From Imbricaverruca yamaguchii (Eukaryota; Arthropoda; Thecostraca; Neoverrucidae): a stretch of 64,000 nucleotides of DNA. Under the pieces are notes generated by a model. It was not told the DNA's origin and did not search any database. It worked only from the letters and a program-made list of their open reading frames with translations. This document shows, piece by piece, positions 43,627 to 53,567 of the stretch (position 1 is the stretch's first letter; every line of letters begins with the position of its first letter). Made by a program: the position numbers and the translations under genes. The stretch is from positions 446,001 to 510,000 of the forward strand of contig JAOTOL010001316.1 of assembly GCA_034440575.1 (NCBI GenBank), written 5' to 3'.

Positions 43627-45379
43627 ATGGCATTTCCAAAAACTAAAAACACTCCTGGTCCTTCAAGCAGGAACCAGACCATCGACCCAACACCTGCAGA
43701 GCCATACCGCCCTGCACGTCTCTCTTCACGTCCCGTTCTGATTGCCACTGCCTCCCATAGTGGGAACGTAGCTCGGACTTATAATGTGCCATCGCCGCGA
43801 ATACTAATACTGAAGTCGAGTGATCCTGGAAAGAGTTTATCTGCTCTTTCGCCCTTTTAGCGAAAGCGTGGATGTGACAAGTTTGGAGACGTCGCCAGGT
43901 GCGAAAAGCTACGAGATGGAGGAATCGAGGTAGAATTTCTGAGCGTTGAGGACGCCAAGAGAACCCTCGAGGCAACATAATTTATTTATTATGTGAGAGC
44001 ACAGGGCAGGATGAGGGATGTTACTATACCCATTTTTGTTGAGCCTCGTAGGACAAAAAAAAGTGAAAAGGTGTGATAAATTGTTTTGATTTAAGAGACG
44101 TTTCTGATCCTGAAATTGTCGATGGTCTGGCGGAGTTTGGTGTCGTCGAAGCGCGTAGTATGAAGGTAAGAAGAGGAGGCGATCTACAAGCAACGAACAA
44201 CATTGTCTTGACTTTTAATTCTACTGACCTCCCTTCTACAATAAACGTAGGCTGCGTCAAGGTGAAGGTACGCGTTTTTGCCCCCAATCCCATGCGTTGT
44301 TTCCGTTGCCAGAGATACGGCCACACTACACAGTACTGTCGAGGTCGCCCGGCCTGTAGTATGTGTGGCACGTCCGAGCACAGCAGCGACAAATGTGAGG
44401 CTGAGAGCGTGTGGTGTGTTAATTGTGGCCAGGGACAGGTGCCCCACACGTCCTTTGACAAAGGCTGTCTTGTAAACGTGAAGGAAAGGGAGATACTGGC
44501 ACTGAAGTGCACTAGGAACATATCTTTTCAGCAAGCAAGGGAAATATACGCGGATACCCACCCCAACGTGTCATACGCCAGTAAAGTAAAAACCACACGA
44601 CCGGCCACCACACACAGAGAGCCTGCCAATGCCTCGCAATTTCTATCCCAACTTAGTGACCTACTACGATCTTTCGGACTCGCATGCACCCCCTTGTCAG
44701 TACGCGATGCGAATTCTCGTATTGAACCCCTTTCTGCCACTTCCCGGTCTAAATCGCCTCCACTTCCTGTCGACTTTCTGAGAAGTTCAAACTCTGCACC
44801 GGCCTTGCCAGCCGCCAACACCGACAGATGGCTGCCAATTCCAGACAAAAACCTGCAGAGGCAGGAAGCCGATAGACGCGCCCGCGACGCAAAGCGAGCT
44901 CGTCTTGCTGAAATGGAGAGGACACGTGCACTAGTCCGCCAAGGAGCAGACAAGCCTGCTCCTCCGAGACCAGTCACTCCTTCGCCGCGAAGGCGCATGG
45001 AGAGTCCGCCCAAATCTTCAGCTGTTGGGAATAGCCCCCCAAAAATGCGCCCTCCCCCTCCGCCCCGGGCGGGTGCTCCCCAGCCTTCTTCCTCGCCCCG
45101 CCGACGAGTGTAGGCCCTATCCCGCACGCCGGCCTCGGGGGGAACCCATCCAGTGTGGATCCCCCACCACCGGCGTCTCTGTCCGATTCCTCCCAGGCGC
45201 CGTCGCCACGAGTAGACGCGCGTGTTGAGAAGCGCACGTTGCCCTGGGAGGGGTCGCCCTCGGAGGGTGGTTCGCAGAGGTCGCGGCCCCGAACATCCTC
45301 GCTGGGGATGGATTCAGGGGGTATGTTCGGGCTCAAAAGGGTCGAGAAGACAGCCAATTTTAGTGGAGCACCCGAGTGA
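43627..45379 (+). pseudogene. LINE copy F ORF1 (gag-like)
   Basis: ATGGCA at 43627 starts the frame. A TAG at 43858-43860 and a frameshift before 44073 break the N-terminal part. From 44073 a 346-codon frame runs to 45111: INCFDLRDVSDPEIVDGLAE, then three Cys-rich knuckles (CFRCQRYGHTTQYC, CSMCGTSEHSSDKC, CVNCGQGQVPHTSFDKGC), then a charged helix (QEADRRARDAKRARLAEMER) and a Pro-rich tail. The stop at 45111 comes before the family C-terminal motif, which follows in another frame at 45220-45300 (KRTLPWEGSPSEGG, SRPRTSSLG). Confidence 0.88.
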
Positions 45380-45449
45380 AGCCTAGTCGGAGAATTTTCC
45401 CTTTTAAAACTGTTTTACTACCCTTAACTAGCATTTTAATGCTAGTTTT

Positions 45450-48400
45450 ATTTTATTTTACAATGGAACTGCAGAGGGGTTCGGACAAACATGACCGACC
45501 TCGAGACAATTTTAAATCACCACTGTCCGATGGTTGTATGTCTCCAAGAGACAAAGTTACCACCACACTCTTCCCTCCAACTAAAAAATTATTATGTTCT
45601 TGGAAAAAAACAAGGCGTCTGAGACCATTGCGCACGGGGCGTACTTTTAGCCGTACATCATAGCTTTCTGATCAGGATGTAACGCTGGATACCCCTCTCC
45701 AAGCAGTCGCTGCCACTATCGAATTCCTTCGTCATACTATTACGATTTGTTCTGTATATCTTCCTCCTGGGAATTCGTTACCGTCCATAGAGCTCAGTCG
45801 CACGATGCTCCAACTGGCCCAGCCTGTCTTGCTCGGCGACTTCAACGCTCATCACGTCATATGGGGATGTGACTCTAAACTCTCGCGATCGAGCTGTGGA
45901 TAGTTTAATTCTGGACGAAACCCTTTGCCTTTTAAACAAGGGTGCAGCCACCCACTTCGCTCTTCCTTCTGGTCTTAAATCTGCGATCGACCTAAGCCTT
46001 GTAAGCCCGTCTCTGGCACAATATATGACCTGGTCGGTGTCCGACGACCCACTTGGTAGCGACCATTTTCCTATTTTTATTAAATATAGTGACAGCGTGA
46101 GGCTTGGCTTCAGACCTCATCGGTGGAACATAAAGAAAGCGGATTGGAGAAAATTCGAGGAAAATGTGGAAGCATGTTTGCCAAGTAATGCTGACGGCTA
46201 TGGTCTCTCGGTGGAGCAGTTTACATCAATACTCATTCAGTCCGCCGATTCTGCTGTTCCACGAACATCTCGTGCTCCACGGCGCTCTCCGGTTCCGTGG
46301 TGGTCGGCAGAATGCCGTAACGCTATACGCGCACGTAAACGAGCATTTAGAATATTTTACAGAAACAGCGACCAGGCTAACTTAATTGCATTTCAAAAGG
46401 CGAGAGCCTTAGCACGTCGTATTATACGAGAAGCTAAGCGAAGGCCGTGGAAATAATGTCTCTTTTATTAATCGATTTACCCCAACGACCCAAGTTTGAT
46501 CCCGTATCAAACGCATTAATGGCCAGTATGATGCGGTCCCCCTTCCCGTACTACGTGTGGCTGGAGTGGACGTGACCCGCCCTGTTGAGGTGGCTGAGGA
46601 AATAGCCCGGGCTGTCAGCCCGTAGCGGAGACGGAAATTATCATTTAGAATTTCTCCGCAAAAAGACTAAATCAGAAGCCAAGCCAATTTATTTTTCCAC
46701 GCCTGATGATCTATGCTATAATGAACCATTTAGTATTCATCAGCTGCGTTCCGTGAGCGGATGTCTAAAGAGTGTGGCAGAAGGCGCTGATGGAATTCAG
46801 AATGACATGTTAAAACACCTACCTTTGCTTGACACACTTTTGATGTCGTTAAACAAAGTATGGGAGGAGGGCTGCTTTCCGACTTCTTGGCGGGAGCCCA
46901 TAGTGGTCCCTGTCCTGAAACCAGGAAAGAGTGGTGTAGACCCACTGCACTATCGGCAAATTTCCCGGACCTCGTGTCTTTGCAGGCTCCTGGAGAAGAT
47001 GGTCAATGTGCGACTCACCTGGTTCCTGGAAACAGGATTTGTTTTTCTAACGCACAGTGTGGTTTTAGAAAGCATCGTTGCACAACGGATCATCTTTTAG
47101 CACATGATACCGTCATCCAAGTCGCTTTTAAACGCCGACAACATGTGGGAACTATCTTCTTCGACATAGAGGGGGCCTATGATGCAACATGGCGACATGG
47201 AGTCTTGCTAAAAACATGGAAGTGTGGAATCCGAGGAAACTTGGGAGTTTGTCTACAAGAATTTCTCAAGGATCGCTTCTTCCGTGTCCGGGTGGGACAT
47301 GAGCTTTCCCATTGCTTCCATCACGTCAATGGAATTCCACAGGGAAGTGTTCTAAGTGTGGCCTTGTTTGCTGTTTTCAGAAATGATATCGGGGATGCAC
47401 TGCCGCGTGGCATAGGACGATCGTTGTTCGTTGACGACTTTGCCATATGGTTTTCTGGCTCCAGCACATCATCGCTAACACGACAGTTACAGCTTGGAGT
47501 GAACCACCTCGAAAGATGGGGCATTGCAAATGGACTCCGCTTCTCCACAGACAAAACTGTTGCACTGCATTTCTGTCGTAGGAGGTGTTCTCAAGAACTG
47601 AATACGAAGTTGTATGGCTCGTTCATTCCTGTTCGCCTAACAGCGAAGTTCCTCGGGGTGCAATTCGATAGCCGTTTTACTTCCAAACAACATTTTAAAA
47701 CACTGAGAGAAAGGTGTTTTAAGTCACTAAACGTACTGAAGTGCATATCACGAACCTCGTATGGTGCGGATCGTAAAACACTGATGATGTTGTACAGGTC
47801 CTTGATTCGGTCCAAGCTGGACTACGCATGCTATGTGTATGACAGCGCATGCGCTACCAATAAGCGTGTCCTCGACACTGTACACCATGCTGTAATACGT
47901 ATTATTACTGGAGCATTTCGAACCTCACCAATTGTCAGCCTGCTGGCGGAAGCCAACTAGCCACCACTGACGTTGAGAAGGGAAATGCTTGGCATGCGGT
48001 ACGCCTGCAGGTTACGTCAGTTTCCCACTCACCCCACGTACCCAGCGGTGTTCTCTCGTCACACGTTGACAATCTTTCGCAGTGGGCAACGTGGGGCAGT
48101 CTTGCCTTCCTGTATACGTATTTGGAAGCTTCTTCAGGAGAGCAGAACGAGAGTGCGTGCGTGATGACGTAGAGTGATGTGCATCCAATATTTATCGATA
48201 CCCCCGTGGAATTTGGTGTCTCCTGCAGTGGATCTGACACTCGCAGCGATGCGTAAGGGCGATGTTCCAACCGAGGTGTTTCGGATGAAAACTTTGGAGC
48301 ATTTGGAAACGTATGAAGGCTGGACAGGCATTTTTACAGATGGATCGAAGGGCGACAGCGGAGTTGGATCTGCGTTTGTGTGCAATTCCTCTGGCAGGTG

Positions 48401-49143
48401 CTTTACTTTACCTACGTATGCCTCTGTGTACAGTTCGGAGCTCGTTGCAATACTCAAAGCGCTTTCCTTCGTCGAGATTTCGCAGGATGTTGAATATGTA
48501 TTTATATCCGATTCTCTAAGCAGCCTTTTGGCACTGACTGGTTTTTACCCAACTGACCCATTACTCGTTGATATTCTGACTTGTCTGATTGCTATACATC
48601 GGCTTGGGAAGACTGTGCGGTTGTGTTTGATACCCAGCCATGTGGGAGTATCGGGAAACGAACGTGCCGATGCCGCAGCGAAATGAGCTGTCCGAAGACC
48701 ACAGACACGTGCTTTTCCACTTCCGGCCAGGGATCTTCTTCCCGGAATATCCTCATTTATGAACACCAAGTGGCAGAGTAGCTGGAGTGCGCAGACAAGC
48801 AATAAGTTACACGAGATCAAACCAGACCTTGGAGAATGGCCATCGTGTTACCGCAGATCCAGAAGTGACGAAGTAATGCTGTGCAGACACACATGCTACA
48901 CACTAATATCTCATCTGCGGTGACGGAGACCTCAGTGTCCCCGCTGTTCGGGAAACCTGACCGTGCGTCATGTGCTTTTCTCGTGCGAGCAGTTCTCAAC
49001 AGAGCGAGGGTTGTTCTATGGAAATAATACACGGCTGAACACATATCGTGAAGTGCTAGCTGACGACTCGGACATTGTTCATTCTGGGAGCATATTCCGC
49101 TTTCTGAAAGCGATCGGTTTTCAAGCCATCTGCACACACCCGT
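45450..49143 (+). pseudogene. LINE copy F ORF2 (endonuclease, RT, RNase H), broken
   Basis: The start word tacaatggaactgcag (45458) is shared with copies B, D and H. Endonuclease pieces lie in three frames (45460-46110; NKGAATHFALPSGLKSAIDL, SDDPLGSDHFPIF). The RT has a 366-codon open frame (46860-47957) with GIPQGSVLSVALFAV and the catalytic FVDDFAIW. RNase H is at 48310-48686 (FTDGSKGDSGVGSAFVCNSS, ISDSLSSLLALTGF, IPSHVGVSGNERADAAAK), and CPRCSGNLTVRHVLFSC lies at 48940-48990. An active-site-intact RT domain inside a broken frame suggests relatively recent decay. Confidence 0.87.
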
Positions 49144-49255
49144 AACACCTGCCTGCTGAACTAACTGATGCCAACTGGAAGTTATGGGCGCTAAATGATC
49201 ACGTTTTGGTCGAAGCGCCCTTAAACTGAAATAAATAACTAACAATAAAAAGTTT

Positions 49256-49380
49256 TTAAAAGATCACGTTCCGTGAGGCGTTTGATATCTACGAGGCAGC
49301 ACACCCGAAGACATCATATCCAGCAAGGGTGAAGCTGAATTCCAACATCACACAACAGCATGGTGGGAATTAGGCCACTT
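49256..49380 (+). mobile_element. LINE copy G: ORF1 fragment
   Basis: From ITFREAFDIYEAAHPKTSYP (49263 onward) this matches the post-knuckle part of ORF1 in copies F and H. Nothing else of that copy is present. It abuts the tail of copy F, so copy F may have inserted next to or into it. Confidence 0.75.
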
Positions 49381-49403
49381 CTTAAGAGATTTTATCTCTT
49401 AAG
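49381..49403. repeat. Perfect 10-bp-arm hairpin
   Basis: CTTAAGAGAT, TTT, ATCTCTTAAG: two perfect 10-base inverted arms with a 3-base loop, directly after the LINE copy G fragment. Its role is unknown. Confidence 0.85.
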
Positions 49404-49760
49404 CATGTTTGCACTCTGGATTCATACTAAATAGAATGGGCTCCACATGTACTCCGACACAAACATGCAGAAGGAACAAAAATACCGCTAAAAACTAATA
49501 CTAGATTGAATAAAACATCAGCCAAACATGTTATTCTACTTACGATTGCCAAGTAAACTAGCCACTTTTCGTACCATGAAGCACACAGATAATATCCGAA
49601 CACACACCACACTACACCACCATCAGCAAAAATGCCGACGACAACGCGCCAAACCTCGCGCCTGCGCACTGAACAGTGGCCTCCGGTCGCTACGAATTCG
49701 GTCGATGCGTCTCCAGAAACCTGCTTTCGAGCCACCCTATAGTGTGAAAAACTGACCGTT
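49404..49760. other. No feature recognised
   Basis: A 102-codon minus-strand frame (49427-49735) has hydrophobic stretches but no recognisable domain. I call no gene here. Confidence 0.5.
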
Positions 49761-51108
49761 TTAACACGCGCCCTGGAGGGCCTCTGAAAATAACGCGCCC
49801 TGGAGGGGGGCGGATTCCGCCGCCCCCCCTAAGATCTCAGCTCCTATGAAGGCTAGAGCAACGAAATTCACAGGGTGGATGGGCACGATAGTGAACTCTA
49901 TTGTGAGCAAAGTTCATGACCTTAGGTCAATATCTTCAAGGTCAAATGAGGTCAAAATAGCAAACATTTTCTGGTTTTGCGTGGATCGGCTTGTCATTGT
50001 TATGGATCGCTATGGTTGTGTTCAAATGCTCCAAAATTGGAAGTAATGATGTTTTGGACATTACTAATGATGCAATACAGATGTCAGATCCGCCATTTGA
50101 CCTCAGGTCGCCTATATAGGAGCACTTTATTAGGTCATTGCGTGCTCGAGTTACCGGAACCGGGCTCCCATCCCGACTGCTCCGTTGGGCGGCTCGGCAC
50201 AATCGGCTTCGCAAATAAAGGAGTAAAATACATGAATAAAGTATGGAAATGCTTAGGCACACAATGACAAACAGTAGATTTCGGGATGTATAGGGAGTAA
50301 CATGTAAAGTGACATCAATCGCATGACAGTCATTTGCATTCATGACACATTCCAGTTGACCAAGTTTGGCTCCATTAGCCTGTCATGAACTTGACCTGAC
50401 TTGACCTCGGCGACCTAACATGACTTTTAAATTATATAGCATGACAATATGCATCAAACAAGTCGCTAGTGTTGTCAAGAACACTTCCCTATTGCCAATA
50501 TACGGGAAGTGCATCAGCGCCGATTTTTGTGGTCTGGCGCTGCGAATTGTTTTTAATTTAACGACCCCTAACTTGAAAACGTCTCGGCCGATTTCCACTT
50601 TTCTTGCTTTAAACAATGCGCCGGTCATTTCTAAGCAGGTACGCGATAAATTTGGCGTATATTGGCCGGTACAATATGGAGTTATGTACGAAAAATCGGA
50701 AGGTTTGGCGGATTTCGCCATACTCCCTCTAGGGCGTGTGTTAACCTGTTATGAACTTGACCTGACTTGACCTCGGTGACTTGACATGACTCTGGAACAA
50801 TGTAGCATGACAATGTACATCAAACAAGTCGCTAGTTTTTCCAAGAACACTTCCTTTTTGCTAATATACCGGAAGCGCATCAGCGACGATATTTGTGATC
50901 TGGCGCTGGGAAATGTTTCTGACTTTAGCGACCCTTAACTCGAAATATTTTCGGTCGATTTTCATTTTTCTTACTTCATACAACGCGCCGGTCATTTATT
51001 GGCAGGTAGACAAACAACGGCGCATATCGGCCGGTAAAATCTGGAGTTATCTACGAAAAACCGGAGGGGTGGGCGGATTTCGCCCCCCCCCCCCAGGGCG
51101 CGTGTTAA
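49761..51108. mobile_element. TTAA-flanked DNA transposon, copy 2 (inverted relative to copy 1)
   Basis: TTAA occurs at 49761-49764 and 51105-51108. The 1340-bp body begins CACGCGCCCTGGAGG and ends CCAGGGCGCGTG. It is a reverse-complement relative of 17144-18476 with the same internal plan: a unique part first, then two ~365-bp units (about 50375-50740 and 50741-51104). The unit boundary carries CTCTAGGGCGTGTGTTAACC. No transposase frame is present. Confidence 0.88.
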
Positions 51109-51399
51109 GAGACGACTTCCGAAGTCCCGGAGGCCGCCGATCGAAGTTTGCCTCGTTAGCATTTTCTGTTCTGAAAACTGTTTTTCAACCAATCAATGCA
51201 GGGTATTTTTAAATGACGTCATAACCATTAGCAACTTTGAAAACAATTTCACAATTCCAGGCATTCATGTTCATGTCACCCGGTCGCCAGACGCCAACGT
51301 CCGTGCACGTGCACACTCATCTTGCGCACTCGGCGCATTCGCCACACTTCGTGCAATGCTATGGTTTCTGCTAGGCCTTCTGCGTTTTGCTAATTGCTG

Positions 51400-51486
51400 C
51401 CACAAGATATACTTATGGTCGTTGTATGACCGAAGCAGTCGATGCGCCCCTAAGCCCAAATAGCCAACCCACCACAACATATACTT
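51400..51486 (+). mobile_element. 57-bp tail-only retrocopy with 15-bp TSD (one mismatch)
   Basis: CCACAAGATATACTT (51400-51414) and CCACAACATATACTT (51472-51486) flank 57 bp that contain only the LINE/SINE-1-type 3' hairpin (GTCGATGCGCCC core) and a tail with AATAGCCAACCC. It resembles the 7343-7402 insertion more than any full LINE tail here (both have TATGACCGA or CATGACCGA). Confidence 0.8.
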
Positions 51487-51689
51487 GCACCACATTTGGC
51501 ATGCTGGGATGCTTCGTATGAGCGTTCGCTGCGAGAAGTCCATTAATTAAATTCGACCGTTAGTACCGTACCTCCCACAGTTACCGGCGATTATGAAATC
51601 CGGATTTCGCTGAACATGCATGAGCCTCACGTCTTTGTTGCTATCCTCCCAGAATAGCTACTGAGCCAAGGCACTTCCCCAATGTTTTT

Positions 51690-53567
51690 TTTTTGCACCC
51701 GTTACGTCTTTCTTGGTCTACTGGATGGGTAGACGACAGACTTGATAAAGCAATTAAGCCTAAGAAAGCTGCATTTAGAGTGTTTAAAGAAGCTTCAAAT
51801 ATCGTAAATCTAAAGGCGTATCGAAAAGCTAGAGACACTGTGAAGCCAGAGCAGCAAAGGGAGGAAAATAACTGGATTTAGCTTAGGAACTGTAATGGGG
51901 ACAGTAAAATGTTCTTTAATTTCTACAAGCTGAGTAAAGTTTCTAGCACAATTGGTTCACTGGAAGTAAATGGGACTACATTGGGTGAGGATAGTGAGAT
52001 GGTTGAGGAGCTGAGCAAGCAGTTTAAATCAGTGTTTACATTGGAAGATATGACCAATCTGCCGACCGTACACCATAGTTCTGTGACATGTGATCTGATA
52101 AATGATGTTGATTGATGTTGTTTGTGTTCTGATAAATGATGTTGATGTTGTTTACAATGATATCAGGAAAATAAAGCCAAACAAGGCAGCAAGACCTGAT
52201 TAAATTTATGCTAGTGTATTCCGGAAAGCTGAAAAGGAACTGGCATTTCCACTTAGTATAATATTTTGAAGATCAGTTTCACGAAGTGAAATTCCAACAG
52301 ATTGGAAAATGGCAAATGTTCCTATTTTCAACAAAGGAGAAGGGAAAATTGAAAACTATAGGCCAGTAAGTCTCACATCACTAGTTTGCAAGGTACTCGA
52401 ATCAATTATCAAGGATACCATAGTAAGTTATCTGGAAGGTAGCAGGTTGATTCAAGATACTCAACATGGGTTTAGAAAAGGACGATCGTGTCTCACAAAT
52501 CTCTTGGACTTTTAACTTCGCCACAAAACAATTTGATCAGGGAAATCAGGCTGATGTATCATATCTTGACTTTAGTAAGGCCTTTGACAAGGTACCCCAT
52601 AAACGGTTAATGATACAGCTCCAGGCCCATGGTATTGCAAGTCGACAGCAAAGAGTGATGCTAAATGGTACAAAGTCATGGCAAAATGGTCTTAGTGGCG
52701 TCCCCCAGGGGTCGATACTGGGGCCACTACTGTTCATTATATTTGTAAATAACATTGGAAGTGGCATAAGCAGTAGTTTTGAAATTTGCGGATGATTCCA
52801 AGGTCTTTAGGCCAATAACAGGTCAAAATGACCATATCTCACTTAAACAAACTTAGACGAACTTCTGAAGTGGTCCGAACCATGGCAAATGAAATTTAAT
52901 TTTGATAAGTCCAAAATCATGCATGTAGGTAAGCAGCATATGAAGGCTCCATACTTCATGGGTGGCCAAGTGCTATCAGTGACTCAACAGGAGGAGGATT
53001 TAGGTGTTATTCTAAACACAAAATTGGGGGCATCAGAACAGACCAAGGAAGCCAGGAAGAAGGCATTGAGAATGCTTGGGGAAATAAATAGGAATGTATC
53101 ATACAGAAGTGAGGAAGTCATCAGGAAGCTTTATTGTGCATATGTCAGGCCACATTTGGAATACTGCATCCAAACTTGGTCTCCTAGCTATCAAAAAGAT
53201 TGTTGGCTTTTAGAGAGAGTACAAAAGAGGGGTACAAAAATGGTTAATGGTATAAGGAACCTGGCATATGAGGAAAGATTGAAGAAATTGAATATGTTTT
53301 CACTTAGATATAGAAGGCTGAGAGGAGATCTCATCCAGGTCTTTAAATTTGTCCATGGTCTGGAGAGGGGATATCTTGGGGAAATGTTTGAATTTAACAG
53401 AAATGATGCAATTAGAGGTCATGAATTCAAAATTAAAGTTAACCACAGCAGAGCAAGGTTAAGACAGACTTTCTTCACCAACAGGGTAGTAGAACACTGG
53501 AACCAGCAGCCAGAAAACATTGTCAGTAGCAGCACATTGAACATCTTTAAAAAACAGCATAGACAAT
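51690..53567 (+). pseudogene. CR1-like LINE reverse transcriptase, broken
   Basis: The order is a pre-RT linker (51690-52110), DWKMANVPIFNKGEGKIENY and RPVSLTSLVCKVLESIIKDT (52300-52410), DTQHGFRKGRSCLTNLLDF then a stop (52460-52515), YLDFSKAFDKVPHKRL (52560-52610), GVPQGSILGPLLFIIFVNNI (52700-52755), FADD-type residues around 52785, and a 227-codon frame (52889-53569). The last contains LGEINRNVSYRSEEVIRKLY and RYRRLRGDLIQVFKFVHGLE. No endonuclease part is present, so the copy is 5'-truncated. Several stops and frameshifts are visible. Confidence 0.87.

Larger units (their letters stand above)
42957..49255 (+). mobile_element. I/Nimb-like LINE copy F, most complete copy
   Basis: A 5' UTR (42957-43626), ORF1 (43627-45379), ORF2 (about 45450-49143) and 3' tail are all present. 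The tail hairpin is GGGCGC ... GCGCCC at 49186-49220, followed by AATAAATAACTAACAATAAA. At about 6.3 kb it indicates the full-length layout of the family. Several stops and frameshifts are present. I could not identify a convincing target-site duplication. Confidence 0.88.
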
